A stretch of 64,000 nt of DNA, taken from positions 3,594,501 through 3,658,500 of the forward strand of contig NZ_CP080267.1 of assembly GCF_019431375.1 (NCBI RefSeq), read 5' to 3'. The notes beneath the pieces were generated by a model, which worked only from the letters and a program-made list of their open reading frames with translations, did not search any database and was not told the DNA's origin. Shown one piece after another: positions 42,161 to 49,982 of this stretch. The stretch's first letter is position 1, and each line of letters starts with the position of its first letter. This DNA is from Alcanivorax sp. GTDB lineage: Bacteria; Pseudomonadota; Gammaproteobacteria; Pseudomonadales; Alcanivoracaceae. A program made the translations under genes and the position numbers.

Positions 42161-42748
42161 TCAGTCGATATACTCAATAATCTTCACGATTTTCTGCACG
42201 CCATACACCTTCTGTACCTGCTCGACCACTGCGTCGGCTTCTTCGCGGGTCAGCAGGCCCATCAGGTAGACCACACCGTTTTCCGTGACCACCTTGGTGC
42301 GCCAGCCGGGGGCATCGCCGTTGATCAGCAGGCGGCTTTTGACCTTGCTGGTCAGCCAGGTGTCATTGGTGCGTGCCAGAAAAGAGTTGGATCCAACTAC
42401 CTGCAGCTCATTGTGCACATGGCGTACATGGCGAACCTTCTCGGCGATATTGCCGGCCTGGACCTTCAGGTCTTCGTTGGCCACCTGGCCGGCGAGCAGG
42501 ACGTTGCCGTTATAGCTCACTACCACAATGCGAGACTCGTCCAGTTCAGTGCTGGCACGGGCCAGATTCACGGCGACCTTGCGCTCAATGTTGCCGTCCT
42601 CGATAAAGGCGCCGAAGGTGCGTTTCCCATGGTTCTGGTCGACAGGTTGATCGGACATGCCCTTGGACAGGGAAACACAGCCGGTGGTGCCGGCCAGCAT
42701 GAGAAGCAAGGCCAGGACGTTGCTGAAGCGGGTGAAGCGTGCGGCCAT
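42161..42748 (-). CDS. dolP: BON-domain lipoprotein, DolP-like
   Basis: 195 residues. Lipobox LAGTTGC, then two BON domains (IVVVSYNGNVLLAGQV and KVVTENGVVYLMGLLTREEADAV). In E. coli DolP (YraP) is an outer-membrane lipoprotein binding anionic lipid near division sites and supporting envelope integrity. In line with E. coli order lpoA-yraN-diaA-dolP. Its start codon is next to the stop of the SIS-domain gene. Confidence 0.9.
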   Translation of the reverse strand: MAARFTRFSNVLALLLMLAGTTGCVSLSKGMSDQPVDQNHGKRTFGAFIEDGNIERKVAVNLARASTELDESRIVVVSYNGNVLLAGQVANEDLKVQAGNIAEKVRHVRHVHNELQVVGSNSFLARTNDTWLTSKVKSRLLINGDAPGWRTKVVTENGVVYLMGLLTREEADAVVEQVQKVYGVQKIVKIIEYID

Positions 42749-43336
42749 TTACTGGCCTCCGAACAGTTGCTGGTCGATGTAGTCGCACAGGGAGTGGATC
42801 ACCAGCAGGTGAACTTCCTGGATGCGAGCGGTGGAGGTGGCAGGCACCCGGATCTCGATGTCATTGGGGCCATACAGGTTGACCATTTCACCGCCTTCCT
42901 TGCCGGTCATGGCGACAACGCGCATTTCCCGGTCGTGGGCGGCCTGGATGGCCTGGATGACGTTGGCAGAGTTGCCGCTGGTAGAGATGGCCAGCAGAAT
43001 GTCGCCACTACTGCCTAGAGCACGGACCTGCTTGGAAAAAATTTCGTTATAGCTGTAATCGTTGGCGATAGAGGTGAGTGTGGAGGAGTCGGTGGTCAGC
43101 GCGATTGCTGGCAATGCCGGACGCTCCATTTCGAACCGATTGAGCAGCTCGGAAGAAAAATGCTGGGCGTCGCCGGCGGAACCGCCATTCCCACAGGTAA
43201 GAATCTTGCCGCCGTTGAGCAGGCATTCCACCATGGCTTGGCCAGCCGCTTCGATGACGGTGGGAAGCACTTCGCCGGCCTTGGCTTTGGTTTCAATGCT
43301 TTCGGCAAACAGTTGCCGGATACGGTCCACGCTCAT
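42749..43336 (-). CDS. gmhA: SIS-domain protein, GmhA/DiaA group
   Basis: 195 residues. LTCGNGGSAGDAQHF and LAISTSGNSANVI are the SIS signature; IQEVHLLVIHSLCD near the C-terminus keeps a His where E. coli DiaA has Asn, as in GmhA. GmhA makes heptose-7-phosphate for LPS; DiaA binds DnaA and helps initiate replication. Gene order (lpoA-yraN-here-dolP) fits DiaA in E. coli, while pseudomonad copies are annotated GmhA. Sequence alone does not separate the two for certain. Confidence 0.8.
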   Translation of the reverse strand: MSVDRIRQLFAESIETKAKAGEVLPTVIEAAGQAMVECLLNGGKILTCGNGGSAGDAQHFSSELLNRFEMERPALPAIALTTDSSTLTSIANDYSYNEIFSKQVRALGSSGDILLAISTSGNSANVIQAIQAAHDREMRVVAMTGKEGGEMVNLYGPNDIEIRVPATSTARIQEVHLLVIHSLCDYIDQQLFGGQ

Positions 43337-43376
43337 AATTACCTCATTGTTCTGCGCGTTCGGTTATTGGGTACAG

Positions 43377-43754
43377 CTACTCGCTGTAGAACGCGTTTTG
43401 TATCCACTGATAACGGACAGTGTCGTTATTGTCCGGTTCCATTCCCAGTACATCAAAGCGGCAGGGCCGATCATGGTATTGCGGGTGGCGGGCCAGGTAA
43501 TGCTGAGCCGCCAGGATCAGCCGGCGTTGCTTGTGGCGATCAACGGAAGCCAGGGCGCCGCCATGGCTACGATAACTGCGCCAACGCACTTCCGTGAATA
43601 CCAGGGTGTCACCATCCTGCATGATCAGGTCGATTTCGCCCTGCCGACAGCGGAAATTGCGAGCCACAACTGCCAGCCCCTGCTGCGTCAGCCAGTGTGC
43701 AGCCTGTTTTTCCGCTTCGCCACCGGAATCTTTGTTACTGCGCCGTAACTTCAC
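43377..43754 (-). CDS. YraN/UPF0102 endonuclease-like protein
   Basis: 125 residues from a GTG start that overlaps lpoA by 20 bases; an upstream ATG would overlap it by 77. GEAEKQAAHWLTQQGL, NFRCRQGEIDLIMQDG, TLVFTEVRWR form the restriction-endonuclease-like fold (Asp, Glu-X-Lys-type acidic residues) of the UPF0102 family. Its target is unknown. The third acidic site reads EVRW rather than EVKW/EVKYR, a conservative Arg for Lys. Confidence 0.85.
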   Translation of the reverse strand: MKLRRSNKDSGGEAEKQAAHWLTQQGLAVVARNFRCRQGEIDLIMQDGDTLVFTEVRWRSYRSHGGALASVDRHKQRRLILAAQHYLARHPQYHDRPCRFDVLGMEPDNNDTVRYQWIQNAFYSE

Positions 43755-45606
43755 GGGACCTGCTGCTGTTCCCCGGCTCGGACACCTTGGGTAGGGCGCG
43801 GGCTTCACCATTGATGAAGACGCCCCAGTCCAGTTCGCGCACGATGCGTTGTTGTTTCATTCTTAGACGGCCAGTGACGCCGGGCAGCTCACTGGAGGGC
43901 AGGGTGCTCAAAAGGTAGAGACGGCTTTGTAGCCGGTAGGCATCAATGCCCATGGCGAACAGGCGCTCGTAACGACCGTGACCTTCGGGCCATTGTTTCT
44001 CGGTCATTCTGCGTAGCTCCGAGTCCTCGTTGCTTAACATCCAGGGCATGTCCACAAAGCGGACGCCGTTCAGGTCCTGATCGCGGCGAGGGTTGGACTC
44101 GCCGCTGTGTATCAGGGCGGTGGAATACACCGGCAAATCCTTGGCGTAATGAAAATTCAGGGCTGGTTTCACCTGGCGCCCCTGATTGGGGTTGGCCAGC
44201 AGGAACAGAAACCCCATGTCCTGGCGGCGGCGTGGCTGGATATCCATGTCCAGGCTGGTGAAGCGGCTGACTGCCTCGCCGCGGCTCTGACTTTGCGCAA
44301 CCAGCAGCAACTCCTTGACGGTGTCACCCAGGGTGGGGCCTTCCTGATAGGTGCGTGTCACCGTTATTGTGCCGCCAAGGGATTGCCATTCTTCAGCGAA
44401 AGCCTGGGCAACCCGTTCTCCCCATTCCCCTTGCGGATAAAGGATGCCTGCCTGGCTGGCGCCTTCACGAGCACCCTGCATGGCTATCTGGCGAGCTTCG
44501 TCTTCCGGGGCGAGGCCGAACTGGAAGAAATTTTCGGGCAGGTTGTCCTGATCAATGTAGTTCAGGGCCAGTGTGGTAACGGGCAGAGAGCCCTGGTTGG
44601 CAATGGTGGCAGCCTTGTCTTTGGCCAGTGGACCGAGGACAAAGTCGGCGCCGTCCTGAATGGCCTGGTCATAGAGGGTAAGGATGTTGTCGCTACCGGA
44701 ATCGTAGAAGCGCAATACCGGTGGGTTGCCGTTCTGCTTGTGTCGATAGTAGGCAGTCATAATGCCTTCCTGCAGGGCCTTGCCGGCATTCTTCAGGGGG
44801 CCGGTGGTGGGCAGCAGAATGGCAACCTTGCTGGGTTTTTCGTTGGCGGCTTTTTCCAGAGCCTCAAGAATGTCAGGAACGTCCTCGGTGGCCGGGTGAG
44901 TGCGCCACTGGGCGCTCCATTGATTCAGTCGGCTGACCTGGGCATCCAGGTCGGCGATTGGGTCCCGGTAAAGTTGTGCCAGAGTCAGCCAGCCACGCAA
45001 ATCGCCGCTGCTGCCTTCAATGGCATCGGCCAGTTCGGTATTGGACAGCTGCATCAGCAACTGCCAAATCATGCCGTGGTTGTAGTCCTGGTCATCGCCC
45101 CCCAGCAAAGGGTGTGCGGCTACTCGTTCTTGAAGGCTGCGGGTCAGATCCCCCTTCATGGCCAAGGCGTCTGCTTTGAGTAGGTCCAGCCGGGCCTGTT
45201 TCTCCGCGGGGTATTGGAGGATGTCACTTTGGTGGCTTTGCAGCAGGCCAAGTGCCTCGTCGGGTCGTTGGTCGCCAAGCTGAGCACGACCGCTGAGCAG
45301 TATCCATGAAAACCGCTGCTCGTCGTCCATGACCTGTGGGTTCAGATCGGCCAGCAACTGGCTGGCATCGCCGGCCCGTTGCTGGTCCAGATAATCCTCT
45401 GCCCATTGCAGTGCAGCATTGATGCGGGCATCGGTTTTCATGGTGGCCAGCTGACTGCGGGCAGCCGACAGCGCCGAGGGAGTGGCGGCAACCTTGGGAG
45501 CCGACGGCTGTTCATAAACCGTGGTGCGCGGAGGGGTTGTGGTAGAACAGCCGGCGATGACTGCGGCAGCAAGCAGGGCTGCCAAACGGGCCTTTCTGAA
45601 TTCCAT
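43735..45606 (-). CDS. lpoA: Penicillin-binding-protein activator LpoA
   Basis: 623 residues. Lipobox AVIAGC; N-terminal TPR-like helices (residues about 40-250) and a C-terminal periplasmic-binding-protein-like domain (KVAILLPTTGPLKNAGKALQEG onward). LpoA stimulates PBP1A from the outer membrane. Divergent from rsmI with 81 bp between, as in E. coli. Confidence 0.93.
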   Translation of the reverse strand: MEFRKARLAALLAAAVIAGCSTTTPPRTTVYEQPSAPKVAATPSALSAARSQLATMKTDARINAALQWAEDYLDQQRAGDASQLLADLNPQVMDDEQRFSWILLSGRAQLGDQRPDEALGLLQSHQSDILQYPAEKQARLDLLKADALAMKGDLTRSLQERVAAHPLLGGDDQDYNHGMIWQLLMQLSNTELADAIEGSSGDLRGWLTLAQLYRDPIADLDAQVSRLNQWSAQWRTHPATEDVPDILEALEKAANEKPSKVAILLPTTGPLKNAGKALQEGIMTAYYRHKQNGNPPVLRFYDSGSDNILTLYDQAIQDGADFVLGPLAKDKAATIANQGSLPVTTLALNYIDQDNLPENFFQFGLAPEDEARQIAMQGAREGASQAGILYPQGEWGERVAQAFAEEWQSLGGTITVTRTYQEGPTLGDTVKELLLVAQSQSRGEAVSRFTSLDMDIQPRRRQDMGFLFLLANPNQGRQVKPALNFHYAKDLPVYSTALIHSGESNPRRDQDLNGVRFVDMPWMLSNEDSELRRMTEKQWPEGHGRYERLFAMGIDAYRLQSRLYLLSTLPSSELPGVTGRLRMKQQRIVRELDWGVFINGEARALPKVSEPGNSSRSREVTAQ

Positions 45607-45687
45607 GGCGAGAGGTTCGTATTACCAGAATGAAGCCGCTATTGTAGGCGCTTCATTGGAGCCCCACCAGTTGAGTCGTGCACAGAT

Positions 45688-46512
45688 ATGAGTGGAACTT
45701 TGTATATTGTTAGTACACCGATCGGAAATCTGGATGACATTAGTCGTCGGGCGATAGCGCTACTGGGTGAGGTGGACTGGGTGGCTGCGGAAGATACCCG
45801 GCACAGTCAGCGCATGCTGGAGCAGCTGGGGATTCGCTGCCGGCTGATCAGCTGTCATGATCACAACGAAAGTGCCCGCAGTGAAGAGCTGGTGGCTCGT
45901 TTGCAGTCAGGAGAGCAGGGTGCTCTGATCAGCGATGCGGGTACGCCGCTGGTCAGTGATCCCGGCTATCGTCTGGTGCGCGCTTGCCACCAGGCTGGTG
46001 TTCCGGTGGTGCCGATTCCCGGTGCGTCGGCGCTGCTGGCCGCGTTGGCGGCAGCGGGGCAGCCGTCTGATCGTTTTCTTTTCGAGGGCTTTGTGCCGGC
46101 CAAGGGGGCGCCCCGGCAGCAGGCCATCGAGCGCCTGGCCAAGTTGTCGGTCACAAGTATTATCTACGAAGCACCGCACCGGGTGCTGTCCTTCCTGGAA
46201 GCACTGAAACCGCTGGTTGAAAAAGATCGTGAAATCTCGCTTTGCCGTGAGCTGACCAAGCAATTTGAGACGATTCGCATGGGCACCGTGGCTGATATTT
46301 GTGATTGGGTGGCCTCAGATCGCAATCAGCAGCGCGGCGAACTGGTACTGGTGCTGTCCCCCGCCGCACAAACTGCGGACTGGAGCGATAAGGACCAGGC
46401 ACTGGCCAAATCCCTGCTGGCGGAACTGCCGGTGTCCCGGGTAGCGAAAATCATGGCTGCCCACACCGGACTGAAGCGCCAGGCGGTGTATGCGCTCCTT
46501 GAAGGCAGTTAA
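45688..46512 (+). CDS. rsmI: 16S rRNA C1402 2'-O-methyltransferase
   Basis: 274 residues. GTLYIVSTPIGNLDDISRRA, AEDTRHSQRML, ISDAGTPLVSDPGYRLV and EAPHRVLSFLEAL are RsmI/YraL hallmarks of the tetrapyrrole-methylase fold; SAM donates the 2'-O-methyl to C1402. The TAA stop is supplied by the first heptad (CAGTTAA) of element E, so the C-terminus may differ from close relatives. Confidence 0.95.
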   Translation: MSGTLYIVSTPIGNLDDISRRAIALLGEVDWVAAEDTRHSQRMLEQLGIRCRLISCHDHNESARSEELVARLQSGEQGALISDAGTPLVSDPGYRLVRACHQAGVPVVPIPGASALLAALAAAGQPSDRFLFEGFVPAKGAPRQQAIERLAKLSVTSIIYEAPHRVLSFLEALKPLVEKDREISLCRELTKQFETIRMGTVADICDWVASDRNQQRGELVLVLSPAAQTADWSDKDQALAKSLLAELPVSRVAKIMAAHTGLKRQAVYALLEGS

Positions 46513-46659
46513 TAGTGAACAGTTAACAGATCGCGAGAGGACAGGAGAGAACCGTCAGCAATGAAGGTCGCGCCCGGGGTTTGGGCGCGGCCTTCTGCGT
46601 TTAGGAGCAGAAAAACACGGCCCGCGAACTATTAACTGTTCACTGTTCACTGTTAACTG
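46506..46659. repeat. Heptad-armed palindromic element E (YAGTKAA type)
   Basis: 154 bp between rsmI and rnpB. Left arm: CAGTTAA, TAGTGAA, CAGTTAA, cap CAGATCG. Right arm as reverse complement: CAGTTAA, CAGTGAA, CAGTGAA, CAGTTAA, cap TAGTTCG. The core contains a 13-bp hairpin (46563-46575 with 46583-46595, one G-U pair). The first heptad contains the rsmI stop codon, and the right arm supplies a -35-like TTCACT for rnpB. Confidence 0.88.
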
Positions 46660-46667
46660 ACTAGAAT
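46639..46667 (+). promoter_or_regulatory. Promoter candidate for rnpB inside the heptad arm
   Basis: TTCACT (-35, four of six) within heptad element E, 17-bp spacer, TAGAAT (-10, five of six), with transcription expected about 8 bp downstream at 46675. Confidence 0.55.
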
Positions 46668-46674
46668 CGCCCCC

Positions 46675-47036
46675 GGATCGGTCAGGCAGTCGCTGGCGGC
46701 GTAGCCGCTGGAGGAAAGTCCGGGCTCCACAGGGCAGGGTGCCAGGTAACGCCTGGGGGCCACACTGGTGACGGTGTGGCTACGGCTAGTGCCACAGAGA
46801 AGATACCGCCTGTTCCCTCCTCTGGAAGGAACCGGTAAGGGTGAAAAGGTGCGGTAAGAGCGCACCGCGCCGCTGGCAACAGCGGTGGCAGGGTAAACCC
46901 CACCCGGAGCAAGACCAAATAGGGATCCTATGGCGTGGCCCGCGCTGGATCCGGGTAGGTTGCTAGAGGTTTGTGGCGACGCAAGCCCCAGATGAATGAC
47001 TGTCCACGACAGAACCCGGCTTATCGACCGATCCAC
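46675..47036 (+). ncRNA. rnpB: RNase P RNA (class A)
   Basis: About 362 nt. The 5' GGATCGGTC pairs with the 3' GACCGATCC to form helix P1. Core signatures present are GGAGGAAAGTCCGGGCTCC near the 5' end, ACAGAGAAGATACCGCC, GGTAAGGGTGAAAAGGTG, GGCAGGGTAAACCCC and AGATGAATGACTGTCC near the 3' end. Together with RnpA it removes 5' leaders from tRNA precursors. The exact ends are inferred from P1 pairing. Terminated within heptad element G. Confidence 0.95.
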
Positions 47037-47043
47037 CTTTTCA

Positions 47044-47114
47044 TTACGAGATGCGAGTTGCGAGAAGTGCCCCCCTTGAACCGGGGGTTGTTTTTCGTGA
47101 CTCGTGGCTCTTGT
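47044..47114. repeat. Heptad-armed element G (NNRCGAG type) with rnpB terminator
   Basis: 71 bp starting 7 bp after the rnpB 3' end. Left arm: TTACGAG, ATGCGAG, TTGCGAG. Right arm as reverse complement: ACAAGAG, CCACGAG, TCACGAA. Between them CCCCC/GGGGG with a 7-base loop and TTGTTTTT makes an intrinsic terminator (about 47071-47095) for rnpB. A compact version of the same plan as elements B-F. Confidence 0.8.
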
Positions 47115-47205
47115 ACTGAAACGCTTCCTCTTTTTGACCTGAGTCATTATCAGCTGATGTCATGTCGTCAGAATTGTCGGGCTTACAATCTGGCAGGAGT
47201 CTGGC

Positions 47206-47991
47206 ATGGCGCAGATCGATACCCTTTTTCTCGACAATAATAATGAAGTGCTGCGCTTTTCCGATCTGGTTGTCGGTGAAGGCGTGCAGGCCAACCAGTT
47301 TTGCATTCGCCACGGGGACCGTGCTGCGCTGATCGATCCGGGTGGCGATCTCACTTATACCCCGTTGACCATTGCCCTGAGTCGCCGTGTCAGTCTGGAT
47401 GGCCTTGTCTACATCCTGGCATCCCATCAGGATCCGGATATTATCGCCTCCCTGCCACGCTGGCTGATGCATACTCGCAGCCAGGTGGTGGTCAGCCGGT
47501 TATGGGCACGCTTTCTGCCTCACCTGGCGTCCTCCTATGTGACTGGCAAAATGGGGGAACAATTGCAGTCACGTATCCTGGGGGTGGCGGATGAGGGCAA
47601 GGTACTGTCGTTTGCGGATACCGAGATCTGGGTGCTGCCCGCTCACTTTCTGCATTCGGTAGGCAATTTCAGCTTCTACGATCCGCTCAGCGGCATCCTG
47701 TTTTCCGGCGATATTGGTGCGTCTCTGGGTGGCGAGGAAGGGCGGGTGGATAACTTTGCCGATCACCTTCACAGCATGACCGGGTTTCATCGCCGCTATA
47801 TGGCCAGCAACCGGGCCTGTCGGCTGTGGGTGGCCATGGTGCGCAAGCTGGCGCCTCACATGATCGTGCCTCAGCATGGTGGTTATTTTGCGGGGGAGCA
47901 GGTGGGCCGATTTTTGGACTGGCTGGCAACGCTGGAGTGCGGCGTCGACCTGCTGGATAGTCATTCCTATCGATTGCCCGTGTCTGGATAG
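47206..47991 (+). CDS. Metallo-beta-lactamase-fold di-iron protein (ODP-like)
   Basis: 261 residues with AGGAG 7 bases before ATG. The MBL fold is shown by ALIDPGGDLTY, ASHQDPDIIASLPR, LPAHFLHSVGNF, FSGDIGASLGG and VPQHGGYF. The HxDxD arrangement after the first strand resembles flavodiiron proteins and the stand-alone oxygen-binding di-iron proteins rather than hydrolytic beta-lactamases. No flavodoxin domain follows. Likely senses or reacts with O2 or NO; this is inferred from the fold. It stands alone between rnpB and mraZ. Confidence 0.75.
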   Translation: MAQIDTLFLDNNNEVLRFSDLVVGEGVQANQFCIRHGDRAALIDPGGDLTYTPLTIALSRRVSLDGLVYILASHQDPDIIASLPRWLMHTRSQVVVSRLWARFLPHLASSYVTGKMGEQLQSRILGVADEGKVLSFADTEIWVLPAHFLHSVGNFSFYDPLSGILFSGDIGASLGGEEGRVDNFADHLHSMTGFHRRYMASNRACRLWVAMVRKLAPHMIVPQHGGYFAGEQVGRFLDWLATLECGVDLLDSHSYRLPVSG

Positions 47992-48192
47992 GGTTTTGAG
48001 TCAATAAGTGAATATATAAAGGCCTGCTAATAACTAATCCGTCTAACACTTAAAGTGCTTTCTCACCTGCGCGTTCCAGCGCTCTGATTCGTCACGAAAC
48101 TCCCTCCGTTCGTCCCTTCACGCATTCCCTGTGACACAGCTAACAGGCTGATTTGTCAGGAAATTCTTTTACGTTTACCCGGGTGTCGATGC

Positions 48193-48220
48193 TTGACTTG
48201 GTGTTCCTTGTGGCCATAGA
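48193..48220 (+). promoter_or_regulatory. Promoter candidate for the dcw cluster
   Basis: TTGACT (-35), 16-bp spacer, CATAGA (-10), about 120 bp before mraZ and just upstream of the MraZ boxes. The remaining upstream part of the 346-bp gap (47992-48192) shows no gene. Confidence 0.45.
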
Positions 48221-48230
48221 GTGTCTCAAT

Positions 48231-48260
48231 GTGGTGAAAAGTGGGAAAAAGTGGGAATTT
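48231..48260 (+). promoter_or_regulatory. MraZ-binding direct repeats
   Basis: GTGGTGAAAA, GTGGGAAAAA and GTGGGAATTT lie in exact 10-bp register, the known spacing of MraZ operator repeats (TGGGN with 5-bp gaps). MraZ, encoded just downstream, should repress its own operon here. Confidence 0.8.
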
Positions 48261-48337
48261 CTTGGCGGCCGGTGTCGCGAAGTGGGGTAAACAGAGCCCC
48301 CGGGAAGGAACCGAATAATCGAGCATGAGGACGGCCA

Positions 48338-48778
48338 GTGTTTACTGGAAGCACATCACTCAATCTGGATGCCAAAGGGCGGCTCACCATGCCGACTCGC
48401 TATCGCGCTTCGTTGAACGAAGCCTGCGGCGGCCAGCTTGTGCTTACCCGTCACCCCTATGACGAATGTCTCGCCCTTTACCCACGTGATGAATTCATGG
48501 AAACCGCCGGTAAGCTCTCCGCCCAGCGAGATTCCAGTCCGCAGGTGCGCCAGCTGAAGCGTCGCTTTCTCGGCCAGGCGGTGGAAATTGATATGGATAG
48601 TAATGGCCGGCTGCTGGTGCCGCCGGAATTGCGGGCGGCTATCGGGCTGGAGAAGCAGGCCATGCTGATCGGTCAGATGCACCGCTTTGAAATCTGGAAA
48701 GCAGAAAGCTGGTTGGAAGAGGACGGCACTCTGGATCCGGATGCATTGCCGGAAAGTGTCCAGGAGCTGTCTTTCTGA
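48338..48778 (+). CDS. mraZ: Transcriptional regulator MraZ
   Basis: 146 residues starting at GTG (MFTGSTSLNLDAKGRLTMP). Two SpoVT/AbrB-like repeats, each with a DxxGR motif (LDAKGRL and MDSNGRLLVPPELR). MraZ forms a dodecamer ring that binds the 10-bp direct repeats upstream and controls the dcw cluster. One-base overlap with rsmH. Confidence 0.96.
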   Translation: MFTGSTSLNLDAKGRLTMPTRYRASLNEACGGQLVLTRHPYDECLALYPRDEFMETAGKLSAQRDSSPQVRQLKRRFLGQAVEIDMDSNGRLLVPPELRAAIGLEKQAMLIGQMHRFEIWKAESWLEEDGTLDPDALPESVQELSF

Positions 48779-49716
48779 TGACCGACAAGGGCGCGCAGTA
48801 CGAACACCAGCCGGTGATGCTGGAAGAGGTACTGGATATGTGGTTCAGCCGTGGTGATGGTTTTTATGTAGACGGCACCTTCGGGCGAGGGGGCCACAGC
48901 CGTGCACTGCTGGAAAAACTGGATGCCCAGGGTCGCCTGGCCGGTATTGATCGCGACCCCCAGGCTGTTGCCGCGGGTGAACAACTGGCGTCCGAAGATG
49001 GCCGTTTCCGGATTGTGGCCAGCCGCTTTGACTGCCTCCCTGAGATAGTGGCGGAAGAGGGGCGATCCATCGATGGTCTGTTGCTGGATCTGGGTGTCTC
49101 TTCTCCGCAACTGGACGACGCCGATCGCGGCTTCAGCTTTCTGCGTGACGGGCCGTTGGATATGCGCATGGACCCCACCCGGGGTGAAAGTGTGGCGCAG
49201 TGGCTGGCCCGGGCCGACGAGCAGGACATTGCCAATGTGCTGTATCGCTACGGCGATGAGCGCAAGTCGCGGCGGATTGCCCGGCGCATCTGCGAGGAGC
49301 GCAAGGAGCAGCCGATTACCCGCACCTTGCAGCTTGCCGATCTGATCGAGTCGGCCATTGGTCGCGGTGAGCCGGGAAAGCACCCGGCCACACGCAGTTT
49401 TCAGGCATTGCGAATACACATAAACGGGGAGCTGGATGCGCTGACCCAAGTGCTCGAACAGTCCCTGGAGACGCTCGCCATCGGCGGGCGTCTCGCCATT
49501 ATCAGCTTCCATTCTCTGGAAGACCGGATCGTGAAGTTGTTCATTCGCGATCATTCAGGCCGGGCTCCCAAGGGGCGCGGTGGCTTGCCGTTGGGCGATG
49601 AAATGCCCCAGCGGCTGGAGCCGGTCGGCAAGGCTATTCGTGCAAGCAAGGCTGAGCTGAAAGTAAATGTTCGCTCGCGTAGTGCGGTGTTGCGGGTGGC
49701 GGAGAAGGTGGCCTGA
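48778..49716 (+). CDS. rsmH: 16S rRNA m4C1402 methyltransferase RsmH
   Basis: 312 residues. HQPVMLEEVLDMW, YVDGTFGRGGHSRALLE (SAM site), LLLDLGVSSPQLDDADRGFSF and FHSLEDRIVK are diagnostic. It methylates the base of C1402, the same nucleotide whose ribose is modified by RsmI, encoded 2.3 kb upstream. Confidence 0.97.
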   Translation: MTDKGAQYEHQPVMLEEVLDMWFSRGDGFYVDGTFGRGGHSRALLEKLDAQGRLAGIDRDPQAVAAGEQLASEDGRFRIVASRFDCLPEIVAEEGRSIDGLLLDLGVSSPQLDDADRGFSFLRDGPLDMRMDPTRGESVAQWLARADEQDIANVLYRYGDERKSRRIARRICEERKEQPITRTLQLADLIESAIGRGEPGKHPATRSFQALRIHINGELDALTQVLEQSLETLAIGGRLAIISFHSLEDRIVKLFIRDHSGRAPKGRGGLPLGDEMPQRLEPVGKAIRASKAELKVNVRSRSAVLRVAEKVA

Positions 49717-49982
49717 TGAGTGCCCCCTGGCTGATCCGCACCCTGGTGATGCTGATAGTGATCTCCGCGTTGGCAGTGAGCTACAGCGTTCACGAGGCCC
49801 GTCGACTCACCGACGAGAGTCAGAAACTGCAACAGCAGCAGACCCGTCTGGAGAGCCAGTGGAGTCAGCTGCTGTTGGAACACAGCACCTGGGGCAGCTA
49901 TGCCCGGGTGGAGCGCTTGGCTCGCGAGAAGCTGGGCATGAAATTACCGAAAACCGATGAGAGAGTGCTGATCCGGCCATGA
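49716..49982 (+). CDS. ftsL: Cell division protein FtsL
   Basis: 88 residues: one transmembrane helix (LIRTLVMLIVISALAVSYSV) then a leucine-zipper-like coiled coil (ESQKLQQQQTRLESQWSQLLLE). FtsL forms the FtsQLB complex that activates FtsWI. Call based on size, topology and fixed position between rsmH and ftsI. Confidence 0.93.
   Translation: MSAPWLIRTLVMLIVISALAVSYSVHEARRLTDESQKLQQQQTRLESQWSQLLLEHSTWGSYARVERLAREKLGMKLPKTDERVLIRP

Noticed and set aside
46506..46659. Heptads as integron attC core sites
   Set aside because: GTTAACA does not fit the GTTRRRY core, there is no integrase, and neighbours are housekeeping genes in conserved order.
46653..47147. Open frame on the reverse strand across rnpB
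   Set aside because: The region is a clear RNase P RNA with P1 pairing and conserved core; no protein family resemblance.
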